Positions 15,909 to 25,093 are shown, counted from the stretch's first letter. The stretch is DNA of 64,000 nucleotides from CAZFDT01 sp964518335 (GCA_964518335.1 CAZFDT010000019.1:1-64000); one strand, 5' to 3'. Numbers and translations: made by a program. The notes: generated from the sequence alone by a model not told the origin.

Positions 15909-17336
15909 TCACGGTTCGTTGAGCGGGATGGTGAAAAAGTCGGCGCTTTCGGCACGGTCGATCTTCTCCTGAATGCGGTTGATTCTGGCATCGAGGTCGG
16001 CCGGTCGTTCCGAAGGGCGGGTCTTCTGCTTCACGTCTTTGAGGAGGGTGATGGCGCGGGTGTATTCACCGGCCGTTTCCAGCCGCTGGGCCTCCTCGAC
16101 GGCGGAGCGGACGGCGTCGGCCAGCGCCGGTGACACCGCCGGCGGTGCGACGACGGGAGGCGTGGCTGGCTGTGGCGCAGGCACAGGCGCAGGCTCCGGC
16201 GCCACCAACACCTCCTGCGACGGCGCGGGGGGCGATATCGGTTCGGGAGGTAGCGTCGCCTGGGCCGGCACATCGGGCAACGTGAATCCATCGTCGAACA
16301 CCGACGTGCCCGCCGAGGGCTGGGTGACCTGCGGCTCGGTCTTGAAAACGCCCAGGAAATACAGCAGCGCACCCACGAGAATGGGTAACAGCAGCAGATT
16401 CACGGCGACCAGCATCCACACGACAACGTTCATGCCGCGGTTGGGGTTGATGTACGTGGGCGCCATCGCCGCCCCTGCCGTGCCCGGAGCCATGCCGGTC
16501 AGGGCCCCGGCGATCGCGGTGTTGTGGCTGCCGCCGTCCTCCGCGTCGTCGCTGGGGGCGAAGTCGATCGCCGAGCCGAGCCTGACCGTGGCGTGTCGCT
16601 TTGATGGTGTTGCAGTGGCCTCCTCAGACTCCCGCATGGCGGCCAGCCTGGATCGCCCCGGCGAGGGCTTGCCCTTGGGCTCATCCGTCGCCGGTCCGAT
16701 CACCTCGTCAAGGAGATCGAGGCCGGGCATCCAGTCCTCACCCTTGGGCTTGCTCTTCTCGGCTGCTGCTGCTGCCGCGTGAGCGGTGGGTTTGCGGGTC
16801 GATCTGGGCTTGCTGTCTGAGCCCGCGTGCTTGGTGGCCGGCGCGCCCTCCACTTCCTTCTCCAACTGCCGGAACGCCGACTCCGCCGAGGTCTTGGTCG
16901 TGTAAGCCAGACCCAGCTCGTTGCGTTCATCGGGTTCAATGAACGGCTCGGCGCATTCGGTGCACGCCACGTCGGTGGGTTTCACCTTCACGCCGCAGCG
17001 CGGGCAGTAGCCCAGGAGGTGGCTCACGCCAGGCACGTTGCGGGCGATGGCCCAGAACTGCCGCGTCGTCGGACCGCGCAGCACGGTCGTGGGCTTGATC
17101 TTGCCCGCCTCAATCTGGCGCTTGAGCACCTCGAAACAGCAACCGGGACGGAAGGGATTGGACTTGTCGCGGATGTACCACGGCCCCATGGCGATCTGGG
17201 TGGCTTTGCGTGAGAGCGGATCGAACAGGCCGCCGCACGCGGCGCAGCGCTGGCCCGAGCCCGAGTCGTCACTGGACGCCTGGGGCTGCATCAAACCACA
17301 GTAAGGACAAAGAATCGCTTTGGTGTCACGAGCCAT
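15909..17336 (-). CDS. Zinc-ribbon/GYF-like membrane protein, unknown function
   Basis: A 475-residue protein with a mixed layout. An N-terminal zinc ribbon (CPYCGLM...CAACGGLF) is followed by a GYF_2/DUF4339-like segment with GPWYIRDKSNPFRPG and TVLRGPTTRQFWAIA. A second zinc ribbon comes next (CPRCGVKV...CTECAEPF), then a long low-complexity stretch. One membrane helix (VVVWMLVAVNLLLLPILVGALLYFL, written here as two parts: VVVWMLVAVNLLLL and PILVGALLYFL) and a proline-rich tail end in a short helical segment. I know similar proteins only from Planctomycetes, without a proven role. It is divergent from the parvulin gene and 19 bases from the desulfurase start. Confidence 0.7.
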   Translation of the reverse strand: MARDTKAILCPYCGLMQPQASSDDSGSGQRCAACGGLFDPLSRKATQIAMGPWYIRDKSNPFRPGCCFEVLKRQIEAGKIKPTTVLRGPTTRQFWAIARNVPGVSHLLGYCPRCGVKVKPTDVACTECAEPFIEPDERNELGLAYTTKTSAESAFRQLEKEVEGAPATKHAGSDSKPRSTRKPTAHAAAAAAEKSKPKGEDWMPGLDLLDEVIGPATDEPKGKPSPGRSRLAAMRESEEATATPSKRHATVRLGSAIDFAPSDDAEDGGSHNTAIAGALTGMAPGTAGAAMAPTYINPNRGMNVVVWMLVAVNLLLLPILVGALLYFLGVFKTEPQVTQPSAGTSVFDDGFTLPDVPAQATLPPEPISPPAPSQEVLVAPEPAPVPAPQPATPPVVAPPAVSPALADAVRSAVEEAQRLETAGEYTRAITLLKDVKQKTRPSERPADLDARINRIQEKIDRAESADFFTIPLNEP

Positions 17337-17411
17337 GCAGGAGATTCCGGGGATTCGGCCAGGCCAGTCGGGGCTTTGACAGCGGTGGGGGCGCGGCTTA
17401 GCGTGAAGGCC

Positions 17412-18386
17412 ATGGCCAAACCGTGTGCTGCTTTACTCCTGGGCGCTATTGTCGCCGTTTTGGCGTCCGGATGCCAGTCGGGGCCTGCCGGACGCGATCC
17501 GGCGTCCACGACCAAGCCAAGCGGGCCGACCACGACCGCCGCGGTCATCAGGCCCGTCGCCTATGTGAACAGTATGCCTGTCAGCCGCGACGAGCTATGG
17601 ACGGGCATGGTCGAAGCCGGCGGCGGGGCGGTGCTGGAGGAAATGGTCCTCGATCGCCTGCTGGCCGATCGTCTGCAGCGCCAGGGCGTCACGATCGCCC
17701 CGGAGCAGATCGACGCCGAGCGCGACAACGTGCTGGCCCTGCTCGATCCCGACCCTGACCAGGCCCTGCGCCTGCTGATCGAGATGCGTCAGCGGCGGGG
17801 GCTGGGCGATGACCGCTTCGGCCGGCTGCTGCGGCGAAACGCCGGGCTGCGGGCGCTGGTGCGCGATGAGGTGGAGGTCGGCGACATGGCCATCCGGCAG
17901 GCGTTCGAGGCCGAGTACGGGCCGCGCGACCAGGGCCGCATCATCGTCGTCGAGTCTCTGCAGGCCGCGTCCGACCTCGCCGCCAAGGCCCGCGCCGGGG
18001 AGAGCTTCATCGACCTGGCCATCGCCCACAGTACCGACGCCAGCCGCGCCCAGGGCGGGCTGCTCGATCCCATCAGCTCCGCCGACACCAGCTATCCGCA
18101 GGCGATCCGAAACGTGCTGGGCCAGCTCCAGGTCGGGGCCGTCAGCGACCCGGTGGCGCTGGACAACGGCTTTGCGGTGCTGAAGCTGGAACGGAAAATC
18201 CCGGCCCGGGCGGTAAAATTGGACGATGTGAAAGAGGCCATGGCGTTGCGTGTGCGGCGTCAGTTGGAAAGCCTGCGCATGCAGCAACTGGCGCGGACGA
18301 TGCTGGCGCAGGCCGACGTGGTCGTCTTCGACGGGTCGCTGCAGAAACAGTGGAACCTCCGCAAGCCACAATTCAGCGCTGAGTAA
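17412..18386 (+). CDS. Parvulin-type peptidyl-prolyl isomerase lipoprotein, SurA/PrsA-like
   Basis: A 324-residue exported foldase. The N-terminus is a lipoprotein signal (ALLLGAIVAVLASGC). A SurA-N-like helical part (ELWTGMVEAGGGAVLEEMVL then DRLLADRLQRQGVTIAPEQI) leads into a parvulin domain with FIDLAIAHSTDASRAQGGLLDPI and FAVLKLERK. Such proteins assist folding of exported proteins in the periplasm. The start at 17412 gives the lipobox correct spacing and has AAGG upstream; a longer in-frame start at 17376 is less likely. The alaC-like gene follows after 3 bases, so the two may share a transcript. Confidence 0.82.
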   Translation: MAKPCAALLLGAIVAVLASGCQSGPAGRDPASTTKPSGPTTTAAVIRPVAYVNSMPVSRDELWTGMVEAGGGAVLEEMVLDRLLADRLQRQGVTIAPEQIDAERDNVLALLDPDPDQALRLLIEMRQRRGLGDDRFGRLLRRNAGLRALVRDEVEVGDMAIRQAFEAEYGPRDQGRIIVVESLQAASDLAAKARAGESFIDLAIAHSTDASRAQGGLLDPISSADTSYPQAIRNVLGQLQVGAVSDPVALDNGFAVLKLERKIPARAVKLDDVKEAMALRVRRQLESLRMQQLARTMLAQADVVVFDGSLQKQWNLRKPQFSAE

Positions 18387-18389
18387 ACG

Positions 18390-19616
18390 ATGGACATCGA
18401 ACCTGCAAGTCGTATTCGGCGATTGCCGCCGTACATCCTGGGCGCCCTCAAGCAGATGATCTACGAGCGGCGCAAGGCCGGGGCGGACGTGATCGATCTG
18501 AACATGGGCAACCCGTCCGACGCGCCGCCTGACGCCGTGGTGGACAAGATCCGGGAGGCGGTGACCGACCCGCGCAACAGCCGCTACTCGGTGAGCAAGG
18601 GCATCTACAACCTGCGTCGGGACATGGCGCTGAAGTACCGCCGCCGCTGGGGCGTCGAGCTCGACCCCGACAAGGAAGTGATCGCCACCATCGGCAGCAA
18701 GGAAGGCTTCAGCCACATGTGCCTGGCGCTGATGGGCCCGGGCGACATCGCGGTGGTCGCCGATCCGGCGTTTCAGATTCACACCTACGCCGTGATCCTC
18801 GCCGGGGCGAGCGTCGTGACCGTGCCGCTGGGCAATGACGACGCCTTCCTCGACCGCATCGAGGGCGTGCTATCGACCATGACGCCCAAGCCCAAGGCGG
18901 TCATTCTCAACTACCCACACAATCCGACGACGATGACGGTCGAGCCGGCGTTCTTCGACAAGGTCGTGCGCATGGCCGAGCGGCATCAGGTGGCGATCCT
19001 GCACGACTTCGCCTATGGCGAGACCCTGTTCGACGGCTACAAAGCCCCCAGCTACCTCCAGGCCGACGGCGCCAAGGAGTACGGCGTCGAGTTCAGCACA
19101 CTCAGCAAGCCCTACAACATGGCGGGCTGGCGCATCGGATTCTGCGTCGGCCACCCGAAAATGATCGAAGGTCTGGCGACCATCAAGGGCTACTACGACT
19201 ACGGCATTTTCCAGGCCGTGCAGATCGCCGCCATCATCGCCATGCGCGAGGGCGACAAGCACATCCAGGAGCAGAACCTCAAGTACCAGGCTCGCCGCGA
19301 CGTGCTGGTGCGCGGCCTGCAACGTCTGGGCTGGGAGGTCGATTCGCCCCGCGCCACCATGTTCGTTTGGGCCAGGGTCAAGCCCGAGCACCTGGCCCGC
19401 TACAACAACTCGACCAACGACTTCTGCATCTCCATGGTCGAGGAAGCCGACGTTGCACTGACCCCAGGCGCCGCCTTCGGCCCCGGCGGCGAAGGCTGCG
19501 TCCGCATGGCCCTGGTCGAAAACGAGCACCGCATCCGACAGGCCCTCAAACAGCTCACCCGTGCCCTCAACAAGCCGGCCCCCGGTTTGAACTCGCCCGT
19601 CCTCCAGGGGGCCTAG
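18390..19616 (+). CDS. alaC: Alanine-forming aminotransferase, AlaC-like
   Basis: A 408-residue class I/II PLP aminotransferase that makes alanine from pyruvate and glutamate in AlaC relatives. It follows E. coli AlaC closely: SRIRRLPPYILGALKQM, DVIDLNMGNPSDAPP, SRYSVSKGIYNLRR, IATIGSKEGFSHMCLALM, ILNYPHNPTTMTVE, then VEFSTLSKPYNMAGWRIGF holding the Schiff-base lysine. Related MetC/LL-diaminopimelate aminotransferase types share parts of this pattern, so the exact substrate is inferred. It sits 3 bases behind the parvulin gene and 49 bases before a gamma-carbonic anhydrase gene. Confidence 0.85.
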   Translation: MDIEPASRIRRLPPYILGALKQMIYERRKAGADVIDLNMGNPSDAPPDAVVDKIREAVTDPRNSRYSVSKGIYNLRRDMALKYRRRWGVELDPDKEVIATIGSKEGFSHMCLALMGPGDIAVVADPAFQIHTYAVILAGASVVTVPLGNDDAFLDRIEGVLSTMTPKPKAVILNYPHNPTTMTVEPAFFDKVVRMAERHQVAILHDFAYGETLFDGYKAPSYLQADGAKEYGVEFSTLSKPYNMAGWRIGFCVGHPKMIEGLATIKGYYDYGIFQAVQIAAIIAMREGDKHIQEQNLKYQARRDVLVRGLQRLGWEVDSPRATMFVWARVKPEHLARYNNSTNDFCISMVEEADVALTPGAAFGPGGEGCVRMALVENEHRIRQALKQLTRALNKPAPGLNSPVLQGA

Positions 19617-19665
19617 CACGCATCGCACCACGCATCGCCCGCAGCCTGCGAGCCCTGGATTGTCC

Positions 19666-20187
19666 ATGAGCATCAAACGCATCGGCCACGCCTTCCTCGC
19701 TGACACCGCCCGCGTCCTGGGCGAGGTGGACTTGGGCATCGACGTGAGCATCTGGTACGGCGTCGTCATCCGCGGCGACGTCGCCCCAATCACCATCGGC
19801 GACATGACCAACGTTCAGGACAACACCGTCGTCCACTGCGACAAGGGCCACCCCAACGTCATCGGCAAGCGCGTCACCATCGGCCACGGCGCCATCGTCC
19901 ACGGCGTGTTCGTCGGCGACGGCGCCCTCATCGGCATGGGCGCACGCCTCCTGGGCCGCTCCCAGATCGGCGCGGGCGCGCTCGTCGCCGCCGGCGCCGT
20001 CGTCCCCGAGGGCCTGGTCGTCCCCGCGGGCATGGTCGCCATGGGCGTCCCCGCCAAGGTCACCCGCCAGACCACCGACCGCGAGAAAGAGTACCTCCTC
20101 AAAATCCCGCCACGGTACGTCGAAGTCGCCCGCCTCCACAGCGACAGCCCCGACAACCCTCTCTGCCGCCCCTGGGGCCGAACCTAG
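19666..20187 (+). CDS. Gamma-carbonic anhydrase family protein
   Basis: A 173-residue left-handed beta-helix protein of the YrdA/PaaY/gamma-CA group, trimeric in relatives. Repeating hexapeptides are visible (SIWYGVVIRGDVAPITIGD, NVQDNTVVHC, VTIGHGAIVHG, ALIGMGARLLG). The zinc histidines expected in this family are in VVHCDKGHPN and TIGHGAIVHG. Many members have weak or no carbonic anhydrase activity and act instead as thioesterases or have unknown roles, so the activity is not certain. The start at ATG 19666 is preferred over a TTG two codons earlier. Confidence 0.85.
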   Translation: MSIKRIGHAFLADTARVLGEVDLGIDVSIWYGVVIRGDVAPITIGDMTNVQDNTVVHCDKGHPNVIGKRVTIGHGAIVHGVFVGDGALIGMGARLLGRSQIGAGALVAAGAVVPEGLVVPAGMVAMGVPAKVTRQTTDREKEYLLKIPPRYVEVARLHSDSPDNPLCRPWGRT

Positions 20188-20297
20188 CGACGGTTTCACA
20201 TCCCACTCGATCGCCGCGCCATCGGTGTGATCTCGTCACCCCCGCGCACAGCCTGCCCTCACAGAGGTGATGGCGGAAAGCCCAGCCGCGGGAGCGG

Positions 20298-20313
20298 GCA
20301 GGCTTTCGCCTGC
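20298..20313. repeat. Short perfect hairpin in the spacer
   Basis: GCAGGC, loop TTTC, GCCTGC. It lies in the 231-base spacer between two convergent genes (20187 and 20419). It could act as a transcript end for either gene; no U-run follows. The rest of the spacer shows nothing I can support. Confidence 0.45.
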
Positions 20314-20418
20314 GAACCATCTGGGATCGGTATGAGTGGATCGCAACGGTTCGCCGGTGTCTTGCGTTTCCCCACTCTCGTCATTTGCCCGCCTTGGCGC
20401 CGGTGCATGGGCTGGCCG

Positions 20419-22098
20419 CTATGGGTTCGGCTGCCAGTGCCAGGCGCCGTTGTCGTGGAGTTCGAGCACGCCCTGATGCAGGTCGCGGATGTCGGGCGAG
20501 GTGTCGAAGGTCATGAAGGTGATGCCCTTGTGGGCCAGGGCCTGGAGCATGGCCCGCAGCACCGGCGGGCTGAGGGTGGTGCTGGTGCGGTCCAGCAGCG
20601 CGAAGGCGGGCGCGGCCAGCAGCAGGCGGGCGACGGCCAACTGCTGCTGCTCCTGGAGGGAGAGCTTTCCCGCCCAGTCCATCTCGGCGTCGAGGTCGCC
20701 GACGCGCTGCAGCAGGGCATCGAGTTCCGTGTCGTGCAAGGTGGCGCGGACCTGCTGGTCGGAGATGTCGCGGCCGGTGCGCACGAGCACGTCGCGCAGG
20801 GTTCCCGGCACGATATAGGGCTTCTGGGGCAGGAACAGAATGTCGTCCAGCGGCGGGCGGGTGATCTGGCCTTGGCCGTCGGGCCAGATGCCGGCAGTGG
20901 CGTGGAACAGGGCGATGCGGGCGGCCTCGTTGCTGCCGGTCACCTGCACGCACGTGCCGCGCGGGATCGTCAACGAGAGGTCGGCGATCAGCGGCGTGGC
21001 CTGCGGCGAGGCGGTGAGCGTGAGCTGCTCGTAGGCCACTGCAGCGGCATCCTCACGGGTGACGATGCCCGGCCGGACCGCGCCGGTGGATTCGACCGCC
21101 TCGGCGAGCGAGTCGAGTCGCGCGACGACGGCGGCAAACGATGAGATCGAGCCGAACTGGTTGACGATCAGCGAGAAGGCGCCCAGCAACTGGGCGAAGG
21201 CGATCGCCGACTGGGTGATCACGCCGAAGTCGATCTCGCCGCGGATGTAGCTGGGCGCGATGAAGAGCGTGGGCACGACCGGGATGAGGTAGTTGTAGCC
21301 CGTGGTGAAAAAGCTGAGGTTGCGGTTGACCGCGATGATCCGGCGGACGTTGTCCACCAGGGCGTCGAGTCGGCCCAGCAGCCTGGCCTTGATGCGGCCT
21401 TCGCGGCGCAGGATGGCGATGGACTCGGCGTTCTCGCGGACGTGAATGAGATCGGCGCGGAGGTCGGCCTCGCGGTCCGACTGGCGGTAGTTGAGCCCGA
21501 CCAGGGGCCGGCCCAGCAGAATGGTCAGCAGCGTGCCGACGCCGGCATACGCCACCGCCACCATGAACAGCATGGGGCTGATCGACCACAGCACGCCGGA
21601 AAAGGAAATCGCCGCCAGCGTGCCGTTGACGAAGATGAGGGTGAACGACAGCGTGGTGGCCGTGAAGGCGCGGATGTCCTCGGCGATGCGCTGGTCGGGG
21701 TTGCCGATCTGCCCCGACTCCTTGAGCTGCAGATAGGTGCGGTCCTGGAGGTAGCGGCCGATCACGCGTCGCGTCAGCCACGAGCGCCACAGCAGGCCCA
21801 GGCGCTCCTCGGCGAAGCGATAGAGCACGGCCACCACCGTGATCGTGGCAAACATGCCCACGTACAGCAGGGCCATGTTGGCGAAGCGGGGCATGTCACG
21901 GTCGGCCACGGCCGTCATGAAGTCGCGTCCGACGTAGCTGTTGACCACGTTCAGGCCGTTGACCGCCATGGCGAAGGCGAAAAGGAGAATGACCAGCAGC
22001 CATGCCGCGCGGCGGACATCGGAGGTCAACAGGTCGGCGACGGCGCGCAGGAATCGGCGGAGGGTGTGGCGATGGCGTCTGGCCGAGGGTGCGTTCAT
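20419..22098 (-). CDS. SbmA/ABCD-type ABC transporter with degenerate ATPase
   Basis: A 559-residue fusion of a membrane domain (about residues 1-330, six helices) and an ABC ATPase domain (about 360-559), the layout of YddA/BacA-related exporters for peptides, vitamin B12 or bleomycin. SYVGRDFMTAVADRD and RSWLTRRVIGRYL are typical of this group. The nucleotide site is damaged: where a GxxxxGK[ST] Walker A loop belongs it reads TGSNEAARIALF, with no lysine, and Walker B ends LLDRTST, with Arg instead of the catalytic Glu. The signature LSLQEQQQLAVARLLL remains. It may be inactive as a pump, or work as a nucleotide-independent carrier. A glycosidase gene lies 30 bases upstream in the same direction. 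Confidence 0.82.
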   Translation of the reverse strand: MNAPSARRHRHTLRRFLRAVADLLTSDVRRAAWLLVILLFAFAMAVNGLNVVNSYVGRDFMTAVADRDMPRFANMALLYVGMFATITVVAVLYRFAEERLGLLWRSWLTRRVIGRYLQDRTYLQLKESGQIGNPDQRIAEDIRAFTATTLSFTLIFVNGTLAAISFSGVLWSISPMLFMVAVAYAGVGTLLTILLGRPLVGLNYRQSDREADLRADLIHVRENAESIAILRREGRIKARLLGRLDALVDNVRRIIAVNRNLSFFTTGYNYLIPVVPTLFIAPSYIRGEIDFGVITQSAIAFAQLLGAFSLIVNQFGSISSFAAVVARLDSLAEAVESTGAVRPGIVTREDAAAVAYEQLTLTASPQATPLIADLSLTIPRGTCVQVTGSNEAARIALFHATAGIWPDGQGQITRPPLDDILFLPQKPYIVPGTLRDVLVRTGRDISDQQVRATLHDTELDALLQRVGDLDAEMDWAGKLSLQEQQQLAVARLLLAAPAFALLDRTSTTLSPPVLRAMLQALAHKGITFMTFDTSPDIRDLHQGVLELHDNGAWHWQPNP

Positions 22099-22128
22099 GG
22101 GCGGTTCTCGTGGTCTGCCAACGCGACG

Positions 22129-23448
22129 CTAGGCCAGCCAGCCGCCGGTGAATCCGGCGCGTCGAAGGCCCGTGACGATGGGTGGACATCGCCGCATCAG
22201 ATTCCAGATCAGGCCGCTGCGGTGGTTTTCGATCATCAGCGCGATCGGTCCCTGATCGATGCCGAAGTGGTAGGGGGAGACCCAGAATCCGGGCGCGGTG
22301 TCGGTCACGAACGTGCGGTTGAACGAAGGTCGAAAGCCGTGGCGGTGCGTCGGCCCCAGGTCCATGGCCGCGAAGTGGCGGACCGTCGGCGTCACGATCT
22401 CGGGCGCGAAGGGGAGCGACGCCACGACAACCCAAGGGGCCACTGTGCCGTCGTCGGGCCCCAGCGGCGCGCCGCGCGCGTTGTAGTCGAAAAAGTCGCG
22501 CTCGACACCGGCGATGCATTTCTTCATCCACCCCGGCCCGTCGCAGGCGGTGAAACCCCAGCAGTGCTCGCCATAGCCCGCCCACTGCATGGGGTTGTCC
22601 ATGGCGTAGGCCTGCTGCACGTAAGTCGCCTGGCGGCTGTTGAGGAAATAGTCGCTGCCGTGATCGCGCATGAAGGCGTCCTGAATGGCGCGGAAATCGA
22701 TCCAGATATGCGAGAACTGGTGCGTGAACAGTGGCCCGCAGTGCAGCAGCTCGCGGCCGTAGAACTGCTTCCACTGATACGTCGCACAGTAAGCCAGGTA
22801 ACTCTCCGGCGGCAGCGGCCGGGTGGGCGAGCCCAGCCCGAGGATGTAGAGCAAAAGCCCTTCGTCGTAGCCCTGCCAGCGGTGCGGAATGAAGCCGCTC
22901 TCGGGTCGCCACCCGTGCGACAGTGCCGGCCCGCCATCGAGCACCCAGTCCCAGTCGGCGCGCTCGTACAGCGCGTGGCCCAGGCGGCGCACCTCGGCTT
23001 CGTCGGCCGTGTCCTGATCGAAATACATCGCCGCCGTCAATGCACCGGCGAACAGCAGCGCCGAGTCGATCGTGGACAATTCGCACTGCCAGACGCGTCG
23101 GCCCGACTCGATGTCCAGGAAGTGGTAGAAGAAACCTCTGTGCCCCGACGCGTCCGGCTCCGGCCCCTGCGGCGCGTCGTAGAGATAACGCAGACGCCGA
23201 CGCGCGATCTTGGCGGCAAACGCACGGGTCAGCACGCCACGCTCGACCACCACAGGCAAGGTCGCCAACGCCATGCCCACCGCCGACACGCTGACCGGAG
23301 CAGTCGGGTCGGTCTTGTCCCGCACCAGGCCGTTGTCCGGATTGCTCTCGTGCAGGTAGTACAGCAGCGAGGCGAACTGCAAGTGATCCAGTTCCAGATC
23401 GCTGAGGGCGGCAGAGGACGTTGGATGGGAAGCAGCCGGGTCACGCAT
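22129..23448 (-). CDS. Glucoamylase-like glycoside hydrolase (PF10091, GH144-like)
   Basis: A 439-residue protein of the glycoamylase-like family, which includes beta-1,2-glucanases (GH144/GH162). Typical segments are LDHLQFASLLYYLHESNP, NGLVRDKTDPTAPVSVSAVG, GFFYHFLDIESG, ELSTIDSALLFAGAL, ESGFIPHRWQGYDEGLLLY and HQFSHIWIDFR. No signal peptide is seen from the chosen start, so it may act in the cytoplasm or depend on another export route. The ATG at 23448 has TGAGG upstream on the minus strand; a TTG at 23481 would add 11 residues. It probably shares a transcript with the ABC gene that follows, which could mean uptake or export of glucan fragments, an inference only. Confidence 0.75.
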   Translation of the reverse strand: MRDPAASHPTSSAALSDLELDHLQFASLLYYLHESNPDNGLVRDKTDPTAPVSVSAVGMALATLPVVVERGVLTRAFAAKIARRRLRYLYDAPQGPEPDASGHRGFFYHFLDIESGRRVWQCELSTIDSALLFAGALTAAMYFDQDTADEAEVRRLGHALYERADWDWVLDGGPALSHGWRPESGFIPHRWQGYDEGLLLYILGLGSPTRPLPPESYLAYCATYQWKQFYGRELLHCGPLFTHQFSHIWIDFRAIQDAFMRDHGSDYFLNSRQATYVQQAYAMDNPMQWAGYGEHCWGFTACDGPGWMKKCIAGVERDFFDYNARGAPLGPDDGTVAPWVVVASLPFAPEIVTPTVRHFAAMDLGPTHRHGFRPSFNRTFVTDTAPGFWVSPYHFGIDQGPIALMIENHRSGLIWNLMRRCPPIVTGLRRAGFTGGWLA

Positions 23449-23716
23449 GGATGAACGCCTCAGAGGCGACACGGCCGGCAACGCTCAGGCGCGACGATCG
23501 CCTGTCGAACGCCAGGCACGGATTGTCGAGGGAGGGGGCGACGAAAGCCGACATGGCAGGGGCTCATGTGGCGGTGGATTCTACCAGCCCCCGCCCGGAG
23601 GCGCGGCCTCGAGCGGTCGAGCGAGTTTGGTAATATTGCCTGGTCCGGCGCCGATCTGCCGATAGGATTGGGTACGGCGTGCGGGGCGCAACAGATATCG
23701 ACAGGAGCGACAGGTC

Positions 23717-24208
23717 ATGGCCGACAGGACGACAACGCAGGTGCTCAAGCCCAAGACGACAGGCCGCCCGGTGGCGGACCCGCAGTCGTTGCGGAAGCAG
23801 ATCGACGACTTTCGCCGCAGCCAGAGCCAGGTGATCAAGGACTCGATTACCGAGTTGGAAGCCAACCGCGAGGAGATCGAGCGGCAGGCGCGGATGGCGC
23901 TGGACGAGATCGCCAATCAGATCGGCGAGTTCGAGAAGCTGCTCGACGACGTGGAGGGCATCGGCGCGGGCGAACCGCACACCAACGGCGGCGCGAACAA
24001 GAGCATGACGGCCGAGGAGCAGCTCAAGGCCGACGCCCGCCGCATCGTGCAGGAGCTGCGCGCCAGCGGGTCGTGGATCAGCCGCGGGGACCTGGCGCGG
24101 CTGGTGCGCGACGGCAACGTCGAGGCAGCCCTGGCTACCTTCAACGCCGACGACTTCGAGAAGCGCGGCAACGGCGACAGCATCGAGTACCGCTGGGTCG
24201 GGCTCTAA
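23717..24208 (+). CDS. Hypothetical coiled-coil protein
   Basis: A 163-residue soluble protein I do not recognise. Residues about 22-75 form a charged coiled coil (SLRKQIDDFRRSQSQVIKD then ELEANREEIERQARM). After a Gly/Asn-rich linker, residues 95-160 look like a small helical or winged domain (RRIVQELRASGSWISRGDLARLVRDG). An AGGAG site precedes the ATG. A TAATAT sequence at 23631-23636 could be its -10, giving a leader of about 75 bases. No catalytic residues are evident; a DNA- or protein-binding role is possible. Confidence 0.6.
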   Translation: MADRTTTQVLKPKTTGRPVADPQSLRKQIDDFRRSQSQVIKDSITELEANREEIERQARMALDEIANQIGEFEKLLDDVEGIGAGEPHTNGGANKSMTAEEQLKADARRIVQELRASGSWISRGDLARLVRDGNVEAALATFNADDFEKRGNGDSIEYRWVGL

Positions 24209-24247
24209 GCTCGTGCCGCGGTCAGCGCGTCGCCCAGGCAGCGATCG

Positions 24248-25093
24248 TCAGTATCGCCACGTGAACCCCGTGAACAACGCCAGGTCCTCCGCCGCGCGCG
24301 TCATCCCCACTCGCGTTCCCGCGTCCAGCACCAGGTTGCGGTGAACCTCATACGTCAGCCCCGTGCTGAAGACCGCCTGATACGCCGTGTCGCCATCGCT
24401 GCTGACGATGCCGATGTACTCGACGTAAGCGCCCAGCGCGCCGGCCACATCGAAGCCCAGCACCGCGGTGTGGAAGAACTCGACGTCGTAATCGTCGTCC
24501 GCATCGTCGTACACGGCGTCGATTTCGGCCATGAAGCCCAGACCCCAATTCTCCGCAGCATCCCAGCCGAGCATGAACATGAATCCCCCCTCGACGTGTC
24601 GGCTGCTCACGTCATCATCGCCGATGGGTAACTGAATAAAAGGCATCACGCCAAAGGCAGTGTTGAACGGGCCGTCGTCGCCTTGGCCGGGATCGTTGCC
24701 CCAGATGTTGATCTTCGTGCGCACCTGCAGGTCGCCCGTGCCCTCCGCCACGTCGCCGGCGGCCGTGTCGCGCTGGTACAGGGGCAGCACGAGCTGGAGG
24801 TCCACATGGTTGAGCAGACCGAACTTGAGATTCGTCTCGCCCAGCGTCCAGCCGTGGGTATCCTCGCCGCGCCGGTTCCGCCGGTACTCGGCAACGCTCA
24901 TTTCGACCTGCACGTGCCCGGCATCGACGGTTCGCGGGCTTTCGGTCCCGTCGGGCCGATCGGCGCTGAGCGGTCGCATGAGCTGAGGCGGGGTCGGGTT
25001 GAACAGGTGATAGGGGCTTTTGTCGGGCGTCTGCGCGGCGGCCGCACACGACAGCGACGCCACGACGGCCCATGCGGTCCGGTCGATCATCAT
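24248..25093 (-). CDS. Outer-membrane protein of the MetA-pathway/phenol-transporter type
   Basis: A 281-residue exported beta-barrel candidate. A signal peptide (AWAVVASLSCAAAA) is followed by alternating short strands rich in aromatic residues: RTVDAGHVQVEMSVAEYRR, TNLKFGLLNHVDLQLVLPLY, GDLQVRTKINIWG, and a terminal LALFTGFTWRY ending in an aromatic residue as outer-membrane barrels do. This pattern fits the PF13557 'putative MetA-pathway' transporters, a loosely defined family. The start at 25093 has a GGAG site. It is the last gene of the minus-strand run that begins at 28537. Confidence 0.65.
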   Translation of the reverse strand: MMIDRTAWAVVASLSCAAAAQTPDKSPYHLFNPTPPQLMRPLSADRPDGTESPRTVDAGHVQVEMSVAEYRRNRRGEDTHGWTLGETNLKFGLLNHVDLQLVLPLYQRDTAAGDVAEGTGDLQVRTKINIWGNDPGQGDDGPFNTAFGVMPFIQLPIGDDDVSSRHVEGGFMFMLGWDAAENWGLGFMAEIDAVYDDADDDYDVEFFHTAVLGFDVAGALGAYVEYIGIVSSDGDTAYQAVFSTGLTYEVHRNLVLDAGTRVGMTRAAEDLALFTGFTWRY

